Shown here: in pieces, positions 8,372 to 18,075 of the stretch | How positions within the stretch are numbered: the stretch's first letter is position 1 | How the letters are laid out: every line of letters begins with the position of its first letter | Source of the DNA: CAJBVG01 sp943372995 | GTDB lineage: Bacteria > Bacteroidota > Bacteroidia > Sphingobacteriales > Sphingobacteriaceae | Direction: 5' to 3' | DNA: 64,000 nucleotides | Assembly (NCBI GenBank): GCA_943372995.1 | Contig: CALSAQ010000001.1 | Coordinates: 744,001-808,000 of the forward strand | Notes under the pieces: model-generated | The model's database searches: none | What the model was told of the DNA's origin: nothing | The model's input: only the letters and a program-made list of their open reading frames with translations | Made by a program: the position numbers and the translations under genes

Positions 8372-9142
8372 TTAAATATCGCGTCTTCTTATTTCTGAGC
8401 ATAATATTCCAGTTGCCATAGCCACATTTAAAGACTCTGCTTTTCCAAAGGAAGGAATGCTTATTGGCCTATTAATCAAGGTTAAAAGTTCTTTAGAGAT
8501 CCCATGTGACTCACTACCCATTATTAATAATCCACGAATCTGGCCATCTACATGGTAAATATTTTCAGCATTTAACACAGCACCATACACATGGGTAGGC
8601 TTTAGTTCGGAAATCCAATCGATTAAGTTCGTATAATGAATATTTACTCTCAAAATAGAACCCATAGTAGATTGAACCACTTTAGGATTATATAGCTCAA
8701 CACAATCGGAGGAGCACACAACATGCTTAATACCAAACCAATCGGCAATACGTATTATGGTTCCAAGGTTACCTGGGTCTTTCACTCCATCTAATACCAA
8801 TACTAATTGAGTATTTAAAAGCTGATTGTTTACTAGCGATATTGATGGTTCATTAGGAATATCAACCAATGCTAATACATCTGATGCTGTACTAAAATTG
8901 CTAAGCTTTGTCATCTCCTCTTCTTTTATTACCTCTAATTCTATTTTTTTCGATATTTTTGATAAAAGAAGTTCGTACTTTTCGCGTTTAGGTTCTAGTA
9001 CATAAATACTATGTACATTGAACTCAGAAGCAAGAAACTCATCGCAAAGCTTATCACCTTCAATTATAAATTGCTGGTGTTCTTTTCGGAATTTCTTTTG
9101 TTGTAAGGACTTAATATAGCTTATTTGTGATTTTGAAATCAT
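8372..9142 (-). CDS. TrmH/SpoU-family RNA 2'-O-methyltransferase
   Basis: 256 residues. An N-terminal substrate-binding domain (about 1-100) precedes a SPOUT methyltransferase domain with the three diagnostic motifs: DGVKDPGNLGTIIRIADWFG (motif 1), LLIMGSESHGIS (motif 2) and SIPSFGKAESLNVAMATGI (motif 3). It should methylate a ribose in rRNA or tRNA using SAM; the exact target is not clear. Its ATG lies inside the 5' end of the divergent outer-membrane-protein gene, the two coding regions overlapping by 16 bp, so their promoters must lie inside each other's coding sequence. Confidence 0.9.
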   Translation of the reverse strand: MISKSQISYIKSLQQKKFRKEHQQFIIEGDKLCDEFLASEFNVHSIYVLEPKREKYELLLSKISKKIELEVIKEEEMTKLSNFSTASDVLALVDIPNEPSISLVNNQLLNTQLVLVLDGVKDPGNLGTIIRIADWFGIKHVVCSSDCVELYNPKVVQSTMGSILRVNIHYTNLIDWISELKPTHVYGAVLNAENIYHVDGQIRGLLIMGSESHGISKELLTLINRPISIPSFGKAESLNVAMATGILCSEIRRRDI

Positions 9143-11454
9143 TGTTACTCAGATATACTTTAAATACAATAATAATCATTTCCACTGTTTTCTTTCTCAG
9201 TGCTTGTTCTACGACCCGTAAATTGAATGAAAATCAAGCTCTAGTTCATAAAAATAAAATTATTGGTGTTAAAGGTGTAGAAAGAGAGGCTTTAGAAAAT
9301 TATATCCGTCAAAAACCAAATAAAAAACTATTAGGACTTAAGCCCAACCTAAGTGTATATAATTGGACAAACTGGAAGAAAGACAATCGTTTTGTGAGGG
9401 CCATAAGAAATACTTTTGGAGAAGCTCCGGTTATTTTCGATACTGCAATAGCACATTTCTCTGCACAGCAAATGGAACTTCATTTATTCAACAATGGATA
9501 TTTTGATGCAAAAGTGATGGACAGTACCATCATCAAAAAGAAAAAAGCATATACCAATTATATCGTAAATAAAGGAAAAGTATACACTATAAGAAATATA
9601 CAATATGTAATACCAGATACTACTTTAAGGTCTATATACTTTTACAACCTAAACAATTCTGTTATAGAAATTGGCGATGAATTTAATCAAGATGTAATAG
9701 CTAAAGAACGAGAACGAATAACAAAAGACTTTAAAAGTTTAGGTTATTACTTTTTTAACAGGGAGTATATTCACTTCGATACCGATAGTAGTATTAAAGG
9801 AAATAAAGTAGACTTGAAAGTAGTTATAGAGAATCCTATTGGCAAGCGATCACATCAATCTTATAAATTAAATAATATCTATGTAAATATTAGTAGTGAA
9901 GAGATTTACAGACCCTTTAGAAAAAAAGACACTTCAGCGTTTAACTATATTCATGTAAACGATCCTGCTAATTTGATAAAATCTAAAATTATCAAAAGAA
10001 TGATATTCTTAGATAAAGATGAAAAATATAAAGACGAAGATTTAGAACTCACCTATAATCGACTAGGAGATTTGCGAATGTTCAAATTTGTAAACATAGA
10101 TTTCGCTGTAGATTCGACTGATAGTACAAAGCTCAATTCGGTAATTACACTCACCGCAGGTAAAAAACAAGGCACACAAACAGAGATAGAAGGTTATGTT
10201 GCCGCAGCTAATTTGGGCTCATCTGCAAATTTCATATATACCAATAAAAACATCTTTAGAGGTGCAGAAATATTTGAGTTTAGAATTAAGGCAGGTTTAG
10301 AAACTCAAGCATTTATTGATGAGAATCAAAAAGGTATCCCAATATTCAATAGTAGAGAATCAAATACTTCTGCAAGTATTACCTTCCCGGGGTTCTTACT
10401 TTTTAGAGAGAAACAAACTTACGGAGTATATGCAAGCCCACGAACAAGAGTAGGTATAAACTACATTACAGAGAAAAGACCAGAGTATTTAAGAAATACT
10501 TTTGTAGGTTCATTTACGTACGACTGGAAACAAAATCAATATTTAACTCATACGTTCTCTCCTATGAGTATAAACTTCGTGAATTCTACACTATCCACGG
10601 AAGCTTTAGACCTATTGAATAATTTAAACAATAAATACATCAAAGAAAGTTTCGACCCACACATTACTCTGGGTTTGAGGTACAGTTTAACGTACAGCAA
10701 TCAAATTATTAACCTCAAGAAAAATTATTATTTCTTCAGATTAAATATTGATGTAATGGGTACAGGACTATATGCTAGTAGTAAATTATTAGATAGAAAG
10801 GTTAATGCATCAGGGAACTACGAATATTTCAATTTGCCCTACTATAATTTTACACGACCAGAATTTGATTTAAGGTATTTTAAATTTATTAGTAACAAAT
10901 CGATATTAGTTTTAAGGGCAAACTCTGGAGTGGGTTTTGCTTATTGGAATTCAAAAGTATTACCATTTGAGCGACAATTTTTTACTGGTGGATCAAATAG
11001 CATTAGAGCATTTAGAGCCCGTTCCATAGGACCAGGTAAATTTGCCGATGTAGCTGCATCTAGTTTAAACTTAGATCAAACTGGGGAGATGAAAATTGAA
11101 GGTAATATTGAGCTTCGATTCGATATTTCAGACCACTTCTTAGGATCTAAACTAAAAGGTGCTACATTTTTAGACATGGGTAACGTTTGGACATTAGCAG
11201 AAGAAAGTATAGATAATGAGGGTAAATTTTATTGGAATAGCTTCCATAAAGAATTTGCCGTTGGAACAGGAATGGGCTTACGTCTGGATTATAGCTTTCT
11301 ACTATTTAGATTCGATATCGGTTTAAAACTTAGAGACCCTCGTTTTATAGGTTCTGAGCAATGGGTAATCAATAAAATTAACGACTCTGCTTGGAAATCT
11401 ACCAATCAGTATAACTTTTGGAATTTTAATTTCGGTATAGGTTATCCTTTCTAA
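9127..11454 (+). CDS. BamA/TamA-like outer-membrane barrel with lipoprotein N-terminus
   Basis: 775 residues from a GTG at 9127; TTG codons at 9133 and 9142 are alternative starts, and no ATG fits. A hydrophobic leader ends in lipobox LSAC (C27). Residues about 30-330 look like POTRA-type repeats; the C-terminal about 400 residues are a D15/bacterial-surface-antigen barrel with the conserved FTGGSNSIRAFRAR loop (the RGF/RAF-type motif of Omp85 proteins) and a final phenylalanine (IGYPF). It probably inserts or exports outer-membrane proteins or lipids. Lipidated Omp85 proteins next to a TrmH gene are common in Bacteroidota. Its stop overlaps the convergent gene by 4 bp. Confidence 0.85.
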   Translation: MILKSLLLRYTLNTIIIISTVFFLSACSTTRKLNENQALVHKNKIIGVKGVEREALENYIRQKPNKKLLGLKPNLSVYNWTNWKKDNRFVRAIRNTFGEAPVIFDTAIAHFSAQQMELHLFNNGYFDAKVMDSTIIKKKKAYTNYIVNKGKVYTIRNIQYVIPDTTLRSIYFYNLNNSVIEIGDEFNQDVIAKERERITKDFKSLGYYFFNREYIHFDTDSSIKGNKVDLKVVIENPIGKRSHQSYKLNNIYVNISSEEIYRPFRKKDTSAFNYIHVNDPANLIKSKIIKRMIFLDKDEKYKDEDLELTYNRLGDLRMFKFVNIDFAVDSTDSTKLNSVITLTAGKKQGTQTEIEGYVAAANLGSSANFIYTNKNIFRGAEIFEFRIKAGLETQAFIDENQKGIPIFNSRESNTSASITFPGFLLFREKQTYGVYASPRTRVGINYITEKRPEYLRNTFVGSFTYDWKQNQYLTHTFSPMSINFVNSTLSTEALDLLNNLNNKYIKESFDPHITLGLRYSLTYSNQIINLKKNYYFFRLNIDVMGTGLYASSKLLDRKVNASGNYEYFNLPYYNFTRPEFDLRYFKFISNKSILVLRANSGVGFAYWNSKVLPFERQFFTGGSNSIRAFRARSIGPGKFADVAASSLNLDQTGEMKIEGNIELRFDISDHFLGSKLKGATFLDMGNVWTLAEESIDNEGKFYWNSFHKEFAVGTGMGLRLDYSFLLFRFDIGLKLRDPRFIGSEQWVINKINDSAWKSTNQYNFWNFNFGIGYPF

Positions 11455-11996
11455 TTCAGAAAGTTAGCAATGGTTTCTTTTATTAAGTTATAAAATGATC
11501 CCATGTCTAATCCTTGTAGTACAAAAAACAATACAAAGCCCAGCAAGAGAATGATGAATAATATTCTCTTAATAAACATTGCTAAAACAATAAATGTTAT
11601 TGGGATAATTAATAGCAACCAAAATGGAATAGGTACAACCCAAGTGCCCACAGAATAGTACAAGTGCCTTAAGGTTTCGGTCTGCTTTTCGTGTTTAATG
11701 TAGAAAATTTCTGATGAACTAAAATTATCACTCAATTTAGCCTTACCATTCTTAAAATTGATATTCTCTATATACCCATTGATTACGAAGGTGTATATCC
11801 CTTCTATACTAGGGTCTGTTTCACCCGATTTAAGTGCAACAACTTGTATACCATCTGATTTTTCAAGCTTAAAATCACCTATTGGAAACATTTCAGATAG
11901 GTTGAATCTATACTCCAATTGCTGCGAATAGGCTGAAAATGTAGTAATTAATGGTATAATTATTGTTAATATTGCTCTATATACAAACTTAATCAT
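11451..11996 (-). CDS. Unknown exported protein with two C-terminal membrane helices
   Basis: 181 residues, not recognised. A signal peptide ends near AYSQQ (residue 25); a beta-rich periplasmic part follows (to about 120); then two hydrophobic segments, roughly VPIPFWLLLIIPITFIVLAM and ILFIILLLGFVLFFVLQGL. This order suggests a periplasmic domain tethered to the inner membrane. The gene converges on and overlaps the Omp85-like gene by 4 bp, and diverges with only 9 bp from the secreted repeat protein, leaving no room for separate promoters between them. No function is proposed. Confidence 0.7.
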   Translation of the reverse strand: MIKFVYRAILTIIIPLITTFSAYSQQLEYRFNLSEMFPIGDFKLEKSDGIQVVALKSGETDPSIEGIYTFVINGYIENINFKNGKAKLSDNFSSSEIFYIKHEKQTETLRHLYYSVGTWVVPIPFWLLLIIPITFIVLAMFIKRILFIILLLGFVLFFVLQGLDMGSFYNLIKETIANFLN

Positions 11997-12005
11997 AACA
12001 CAAAA

Positions 12006-14288
12006 ATGAAAAAAATCCTCCTAACCACAAGCCTTTGTTTATTTATTCTTTCATCGAATGCACAATATTCCTTTGAAACATATAATCAAGGAACTGATAT
12101 AGTAAGTGTTATTGAAGACAATAAAACTCTTAATAACCCATTTGCAGGAGGACTTGATGTCCCTCAGTTTTCTACTATTGATTTGGATTTTGATGGGAAA
12201 AAAGATTTAGTAATTTTCGATAGAGAGGGATCTAGGTTATCAACCTATCTTAACAAGGGATCAAATAACACGATAAGTTATGAATACGCACCTGAATACG
12301 TTAAGGCATTCCCAAAAATTTCAGATTGGCTATACATTATCGATTATAATGGTGATGGTAAAGAAGATTTATTTACCGCAATACCTGGTGGATTTAGAGT
12401 ATATAAAAATATTGGAGGTAATGCACAGGGTTTAGTGTTTGAAGATACCTTCCCTGAAGTTGATTGTGATTATACAAGTATAAAAACAAGGTTATATGTT
12501 GGGAACACCGACTTACCTGCAATTCTAGATGTTGATGAAGATGGAGATATCGATTTATTAACCTTTTATTTAAGCATCGATTCTTCTGGTGAGAGTATCT
12601 ACTGGTATAAAAATATGAGCGTTGAGCGTTATGGAAATAAGGACTCAATGGATTTTATTGTAGGTAAATATTGCTGGGGAAAATTTAGAGAGTCGTATAC
12701 CGATTGCAACATCAATTTAAATTACCCAGTAGGAATTTGTGGTAATGGCGGAAAGTTTATTCCTAATATCAGTCCAGAAGAATTTAAGAAAAAACTGTTC
12801 GAAAGAATTGAGGCAAGCAGCGGCCCTCAACACAGTGGATCAACAACTTTGGTTTTTGATGCTAATGGCGACAGCAAATACGATATGTTAATAGGCGATG
12901 TAACCTGTAATAACATGTACTTAGTTGTAAATGGCACCGACAATCAAAATCCTGTAATGATACAGAACTATAAAAATTATCCTCCAAATCATCCTATAAT
13001 ACTTGAAACTTTTCCAGCTGCGTTTCATTTAGATGTAAATAATGATGGCTTAAAGGATTTAATTGCAACAGTAAATACTTCAAATGCATCATTAAACAAT
13101 AATCATGTTCAATTATATTTAAATGATGGTACTAATTCTGTTAATGCTTATCAACATCAATCTGATAATTTCATGTTAAGTGATATGGTTGATGTTGGTG
13201 AAGGTTCATCTCCAGAATTTGTAGATTATAATAACGACGGATTGTTAGACATTGTAATATCTAACACTGGATACTGGCAAGGTTCTGGTGTTTATAAAAC
13301 AGGCTTAGCACTATACAAAAACATAGGATCACAAGAATTAGCTAAGTATGAATTAGTAAGCAGAGATTGGATGAATTTCTCTATCCTAAATATTGCGAAT
13401 ATGGCTCCGTCATTTGCTGATTTAGATAATGATGGCGATCTTGATATGATTTGTGGTGCTAGTGATGGTACATTACACTTCTTTAGAAACAATGCTGGAC
13501 CAAATACATCTCTGGATTTACAATACATTGCTAATTATTTCGGAACCATTGATGTAGGTAATTTCTCTACTCCTTTTGTTTACGATTTTAATGGTGATGG
13601 TAAAAAAGAAATTGTAGTTGGTGAACGTTTAGACAACATCAATTTATTTGAAAATATTGGAGATAATGTGAACCCTAACTATAGTTTAGTTACCGACTCG
13701 TTATATCAAATTAACATGAGAAAATTTGCTTCGTATCCGAGCGGTAGAGGTCGTTTAACCATCAAATCGCTTAGACCGAACGAAAACCCACGTGTAATTG
13801 TTAGTAATGGTAACGCTACCATCTACATACTTGATTATTTCGATGCTGATCACACTAAAGCAATTAATGTGGCTGTAGATTCTATTAAACTAAATGCAGG
13901 GAATTTCTCTAATGCTAATGGTGGATTTTACTATTCATTAGAAGATATTAATAACGATCAAAAACCTGAAGTATTAGTTGGCGCACCTCAAGGAGGTTTA
14001 TACTTACTACGCAACACTAGCTTAAATGTTGGTATCGACAAAGAAGTATTAAATGATAATATTTCTATATTCCCTAATCCTAGTTCAGATGTATTTTATG
14101 TACAGTCGAAAAACAACGATATCATTAATAGAGTACAGTTAATTGATTTAAACGGAAGAATTATTGAAGAGTACAACAACTCTAATACTTTCTATCAAAT
14201 AGATACTAAAGAATTAACAGAGGGCATGTATTTCGTAAAAATTGAAATGCAAAATGCCAGCATTACAAAAAAAGTAGTAAAAAACTAA
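12006..14288 (+). CDS. FG-GAP/VCBS-repeat protein secreted by the type IX system
   Basis: 760 residues: signal peptide (to about SNAQ, residue 19), then at least nine calcium-loop repeats of the type DxNxDGxxDL, such as IDYNGDGKEDLF, LDVDEDGDIDLL, VDYNNDGLLDIV, ADLDNDGDLDMI and YDFNGDGKKEIVVG, consistent with a seven-bladed or longer beta-propeller. The last about 75 residues (from ISIFPNPSSDVFYV to ITKKVVKN) form a type A type IX sorting domain. It is expected at the cell surface or released, possibly as an adhesin or binding protein; the ligand is unknown. Confidence 0.85.
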   Translation: MKKILLTTSLCLFILSSNAQYSFETYNQGTDIVSVIEDNKTLNNPFAGGLDVPQFSTIDLDFDGKKDLVIFDREGSRLSTYLNKGSNNTISYEYAPEYVKAFPKISDWLYIIDYNGDGKEDLFTAIPGGFRVYKNIGGNAQGLVFEDTFPEVDCDYTSIKTRLYVGNTDLPAILDVDEDGDIDLLTFYLSIDSSGESIYWYKNMSVERYGNKDSMDFIVGKYCWGKFRESYTDCNINLNYPVGICGNGGKFIPNISPEEFKKKLFERIEASSGPQHSGSTTLVFDANGDSKYDMLIGDVTCNNMYLVVNGTDNQNPVMIQNYKNYPPNHPIILETFPAAFHLDVNNDGLKDLIATVNTSNASLNNNHVQLYLNDGTNSVNAYQHQSDNFMLSDMVDVGEGSSPEFVDYNNDGLLDIVISNTGYWQGSGVYKTGLALYKNIGSQELAKYELVSRDWMNFSILNIANMAPSFADLDNDGDLDMICGASDGTLHFFRNNAGPNTSLDLQYIANYFGTIDVGNFSTPFVYDFNGDGKKEIVVGERLDNINLFENIGDNVNPNYSLVTDSLYQINMRKFASYPSGRGRLTIKSLRPNENPRVIVSNGNATIYILDYFDADHTKAINVAVDSIKLNAGNFSNANGGFYYSLEDINNDQKPEVLVGAPQGGLYLLRNTSLNVGIDKEVLNDNISIFPNPSSDVFYVQSKNNDIINRVQLIDLNGRIIEEYNNSNTFYQIDTKELTEGMYFVKIEMQNASITKKVVKN

Positions 14289-14290
14289 TC

Positions 14291-15400
14291 CTACTTAAAT
14301 GGATTTTGAAATGCTGGATTACGAGTATAAACAGTATCTGTAAAGGTTTTCATGAATTTAACGAGGGCTTGCTTTTCTCTTGGAGTAAATCCAAGTCCTC
14401 CAAATTCCTCTAGCCTATCTGGATTTTTGCTGAAGTTTACATCCAAATTATCGTTTTGCTTAATTCCAGAACTGTAAAACTCCACCACCTGCTCTAAAGT
14501 ATTAAATCTTCCATCGTGCATGTATGGAGCTGTTAGTTCTACATTTCGTAGTGTAGACACTTTAAATAACCCTTCATCTTGCTTTTTACCCGTAACTTCA
14601 TATAAACCCTTACCCAACATTTCGGTATTAGTTAACAATCCATTATTTCTAAATAATGTGTCCAAGTTATGAGCTAAGAATGTACCTTCTGCACCATGGC
14701 AATGGAAGCACTGTCCTCGCTCAGTAAAGAAAATAGTAAATCCTTCTATCTCTAGTGCATCGGTAAAAATTGCAGTTTGTTTAATAGGGTATTCATCGAA
14801 TTTAGACCCATTAGAAATCATCGTTCTTTCAAATTGAGCAATAGCTCTCCCTATATGTTCTGGTGTTATATTATCCGTACCAAATGCCGAACGAAATCTT
14901 TTCGGATAGTCGGGATGAGCCTTTAACTTCTTTACAACATTAGCAGAAGTTTCATGCATTTCTATTGGATTATTGATAGGTCCCAATGCCTGTTCTTCTA
15001 AACTATTTGCTCTTCCATTCCAAAAGAATTTTCTTTGCCAAGCTAAGTTAATTAATGGCATTGCCTGAATATTACCAACCGCTCCTCCTACTCCAACACT
15101 AAATCTTCTTTGATCAGAAAAAGAATAATCAGGGTTATGGCAACTAGCACAAGAAATAGTACTATCACTCGAAAGTATTGGATCGTAAAACAACATACGC
15201 CCCAACTCTAGTCCTCGTTTTGTTAAAGGATTATTAGCTGGTTGTTCAAACACAGGGAAAAACTCAGGACTAACAAAATTGATTATTGTATCTGGTGTTA
15301 CATCTGGGTTGTTGGCTTGTGGAGGTTCGTTATCTCTACAAGAAACCCCAAGTGTAATAAAGCCTGCAAATAATAAAAATATACTTATTAATTTTTTCAT
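14291..15400 (-). CDS. Diheme peroxidase of the MauG/MbnH family (lipoprotein)
   Basis: 369 residues, with an N-terminal lipoprotein signal (C21). Two c-type heme sites are present, CASCH at 84-88 and CFHCH at 231-235, in the spacing of bacterial cytochrome c peroxidase/MauG proteins; M294 in APYMHDG is a candidate distal ligand or pocket residue. Its ATG overlaps the stop of the preceding MbnP-like gene by 4 bp (15397-15400), so the pair is translationally coupled. In characterised pairs MbnH converts a tryptophan of MbnP to kynurenine. A plain hydrogen-peroxide-detoxifying role is the alternative. Confidence 0.85.
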   Translation of the reverse strand: MKKLISIFLLFAGFITLGVSCRDNEPPQANNPDVTPDTIINFVSPEFFPVFEQPANNPLTKRGLELGRMLFYDPILSSDSTISCASCHNPDYSFSDQRRFSVGVGGAVGNIQAMPLINLAWQRKFFWNGRANSLEEQALGPINNPIEMHETSANVVKKLKAHPDYPKRFRSAFGTDNITPEHIGRAIAQFERTMISNGSKFDEYPIKQTAIFTDALEIEGFTIFFTERGQCFHCHGAEGTFLAHNLDTLFRNNGLLTNTEMLGKGLYEVTGKKQDEGLFKVSTLRNVELTAPYMHDGRFNTLEQVVEFYSSGIKQNDNLDVNFSKNPDRLEEFGGLGFTPREKQALVKFMKTFTDTVYTRNPAFQNPFK

Positions 15401-16140
15401 TGTTGTTGAATTGAAAACACACTCGATGCATTTTGTTTAAACAGTAATTGTTTTGCATCATCATCCATAATATATCCGTAGCCATCGTTTAAATCGATAT
15501 CATTTACTCCATCAAACCATTGATCTACATTCATGATAATATTAACTGTTGAAGATTTTCCCTTTTCTGCTACAAAGTCGATAGGAAATTCCGCATAGTG
15601 CTGATTATAATTTTTTCCTAGATGTATCGCATAACCAACTAATGCATTCGTATCGTTCTTAAAAACTCCTTCCATCATCATAAAATGATAACCACCACCC
15701 AAAGGACCAGGCCACTCCATAGAATTGGATTCTGAAGTATTTCCCAATCCTAAAAATTTATTACGAACCGTGTCCACACCAAAAACAAAACTCAACCTGG
15801 TGTACTTCCCTTCGGGAATGTCTGTTAAAGTGTACTCTTGATAAGAGGAATTAGGTTCTGCAGGATTAATTAATTTGACCATATTTACATCATACGCCTG
15901 CCCATCTTCTTTGTAAATAATAAGCTTAGAAATATAATATTTCATGCTTTTTACATTCCACTCATTACCTCTTACATTAGTATAAATAAGTGTATTATTA
16001 GTACTCACTACAAGATTTTGCTCCTTAAACAAATGCTTGAAATTGAATTTTATGCTTGGATTATCCAATACAGGATTATCATCGTCACCACAAGAAAGTA
16101 GCACAAAGCTTAGAATTACTACTAAAAATTTTGCTTTCAT
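15397..16140 (-). CDS. MbnP-family copper-binding lipoprotein
   Basis: 247 residues from the ATG at 16140; a TTG two codons upstream is less likely. The lipobox is LLSC (C17 in this numbering). The MbnP family pattern is clear: MKYYISKLIIY, GKYTRLSFVFGVD, the segment MEWPGPLGGGYHFMMMEG with W143, and YAIHLGKN with a conserved histidine. In known MbnP proteins an oxidised tryptophan (kynurenine) and histidine take part in copper binding. The partner diheme enzyme overlaps its stop by 4 bp. The exact tryptophan modified cannot be fixed from sequence alone; W61, W143 and W208 are the candidates. Confidence 0.82.
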   Translation of the reverse strand: MKAKFLVVILSFVLLSCGDDDNPVLDNPSIKFNFKHLFKEQNLVVSTNNTLIYTNVRGNEWNVKSMKYYISKLIIYKEDGQAYDVNMVKLINPAEPNSSYQEYTLTDIPEGKYTRLSFVFGVDTVRNKFLGLGNTSESNSMEWPGPLGGGYHFMMMEGVFKNDTNALVGYAIHLGKNYNQHYAEFPIDFVAEKGKSSTVNIIMNVDQWFDGVNDIDLNDGYGYIMDDDAKQLLFKQNASSVFSIQQQ

Positions 16141-16195
16141 ACCCAAAAATAAGCTAAAATCATACCAATAACGATGATTGAGGTCATATTTTGTA

Positions 16196-16203
16196 TACCT
16201 TTG
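16196..16203 (+). promoter_or_regulatory. Probable -7 promoter element of the ABC exporter
   Basis: TACCTTTG matches TAnnTTTG, 48 bp before the ATG at 16252. The transcript would begin at the left edge of the heptamer array, which would then form the leader. Confidence 0.55.
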
Positions 16204-16205
16204 TA

Positions 16206-16240
16206 AACAATTACGAGTTACAAGCTACGAATTAGGAATT
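16206..16240. repeat. Five-unit heptamer array in the ABC exporter leader
   Basis: Five 7-bp units in one register, including ACGAGTT, ACAAGCT, ACGAATT and AGGAATT. The same unit family recurs at 51898-51932 and 52903-52965. It ends 11 bp before the start codon. Confidence 0.85.
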
Positions 16241-16251
16241 ACAGTAAAAAT

Positions 16252-18072
16252 ATGTCAAGAGGAAGAGCACAGTTGAACAGTGGAAATACACCCGAAGCGG
16301 AATTGCCTAAGGCGAAAATCAACAAACAATCGATAAAAAAAGCACTAGCACTATTTAAATATCTAAAACCCTATAAAGTTAAATTCGGATTAGGTGTTTT
16401 CTTTTTAGTGATAACCACTCTAGCTTCACTAGCTTTTCCAAAAGCTATGGGTAGCTTAATAGATGCTGCCACACTAAGCAAGGGGCTTGGGAATATTAAT
16501 ACAGTAGCTCTAGTTCTATTAGGAATACTCCTATTCCAGGCCATTACCACCTTTTTAAAAGTAATCTGGTTTGTAGAAGTTGCCGAACGCTCTTTAGCCG
16601 ACTTAAGAAAAGATACCTATTTCAAGTTAGTAACACTACCAATGACCTTCTTCTCTCAACGCAGAGTAGGAGAATTAAACTCGAGAATATCAGCCGATTT
16701 ATCGCAAATACAAGACAGTATAACCATTACCATAGCAGAGCTTTTACGTCAGATCATCACTTTAATAGGTGGTGTAATTGCCTTGAGTTTAGTTTCAGTT
16801 AAGCTTACCTTAATGATGTTGGCTATCTTTCCTGTACTTATCGCTATCGCTGTAATATTTGGAAGGTACATCAGAGGCATTGCACGTAAATCGCAAGATC
16901 AGCTCGCAGAATCAAATGTGATTGTTGAAGAAACCCTACAAGGCATTAGTAATGTAAAAGCATTTGTAAATGAAGCATACGAGACTCTTCGCTATAAAAA
17001 TGCAATGAACAGTGTGATTAAATATGCACTAAGAGGTGCGAAATTTAGAGGTGCTTTCTCTGCATTTATCATTTTCTGTTTGTTTGGTGCTATTGTTACC
17101 GTAGTATGGTTTGGATCTACTCTTGTACAAGAAGGCGCTATTACTGTTGGAGATCTTACCACTTTTATATTATATGCTACTTATGTAGGTGCTGCTATGG
17201 GTAGCTTTGCCGATTTGTATGCCCAATTACAAAAAACAATTGGTGCAACTGAGCGTGTAATAGAATTACTCGATGAAAAAAATGAAGATATTAGTTTAGA
17301 TACTCGTCAAGGTGAAGTAAAACAAAAAATAAACGGAATCATCGAATTTAACGACATCCATTTTGCATACCCTAGTAGAAAAGAAGTTCAAGTACTCAAA
17401 GGATTAAGCTTTAAAGCAAATAAAGGAGAAAAGGTTGCAATAGTAGGTCCAAGTGGTGCAGGTAAATCGACTATAGCTTCGCTCCTATTACGTTTTTACG
17501 ATATTGATAAAGGGGATCTTTTGTTTGATGGAAAGAATGCTAATGAATATTCGCTATCCGATATCAGAAATCAAATAGCTATAGTACCTCAAGATGTACT
17601 CTTGTTTGGAGGAACTATCAAAGAAAATATTCTCTACGGAAAAACCTCTGCAACACAAGAGGAGATTATTACTGCTGCTCGCCAAGCTAATGCGCACGAC
17701 TTTATACAATCGTTTCCAGAAGGCTATGAAACTGTTGTAGGTGAACGTGGAATAAAGTTATCAGGTGGGCAACGCCAGCGTATTGCCATTGCTAGAGCCT
17801 TGCTAAAAAATCCTTCTATATTAATTCTCGACGAAGCTACTAGTAGCTTAGATTCGGAGTCGGAACGTTTAGTACAAGAAGCTTTACAAGTATTGATGAA
17901 AGATAGAACTTCAATTATAATTGCTCATCGTTTATCAACCATTCGTGAAGCCGATCAAATTATCGTTATTGATGAAGGCAAGGTTCGTGAATCAGGATCA
18001 CATCAAGATCTTATGAACAATGAGAATGGAATGTATCGTTATTTAAGTCAGTTACAACTACAAGAAAATTAA
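16252..18072 (+). CDS. MsbA-type ABC exporter, fused permease and ATPase
   Basis: 606 residues. An exporter transmembrane domain with six helices (about 30-320) is followed by a nucleotide-binding domain: Walker A GPSGAGKST at 399-407, signature LSGGQ at 503-507, Walker B ILILDEATSSLD and the H-loop IIAHRLS. Homodimeric half-transporters of this class export lipids, drugs or peptides; the substrate is not evident. The downstream nuclease gene begins 3 bp after its stop and is likely co-transcribed. Confidence 0.92.
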   Translation: MSRGRAQLNSGNTPEAELPKAKINKQSIKKALALFKYLKPYKVKFGLGVFFLVITTLASLAFPKAMGSLIDAATLSKGLGNINTVALVLLGILLFQAITTFLKVIWFVEVAERSLADLRKDTYFKLVTLPMTFFSQRRVGELNSRISADLSQIQDSITITIAELLRQIITLIGGVIALSLVSVKLTLMMLAIFPVLIAIAVIFGRYIRGIARKSQDQLAESNVIVEETLQGISNVKAFVNEAYETLRYKNAMNSVIKYALRGAKFRGAFSAFIIFCLFGAIVTVVWFGSTLVQEGAITVGDLTTFILYATYVGAAMGSFADLYAQLQKTIGATERVIELLDEKNEDISLDTRQGEVKQKINGIIEFNDIHFAYPSRKEVQVLKGLSFKANKGEKVAIVGPSGAGKSTIASLLLRFYDIDKGDLLFDGKNANEYSLSDIRNQIAIVPQDVLLFGGTIKENILYGKTSATQEEIITAARQANAHDFIQSFPEGYETVVGERGIKLSGGQRQRIAIARALLKNPSILILDEATSSLDSESERLVQEALQVLMKDRTSIIIAHRLSTIREADQIIVIDEGKVRESGSHQDLMNNENGMYRYLSQLQLQEN

Positions 18073-18075
18073 GAG

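Noticed and set aside
16144..16151. TATTTTTG promoter-like motif just upstream of the MbnP-like gene
   Set aside because: It ends only 3 bp before the ATG, too close for a -7 element unless the mRNA lacks the start codon.
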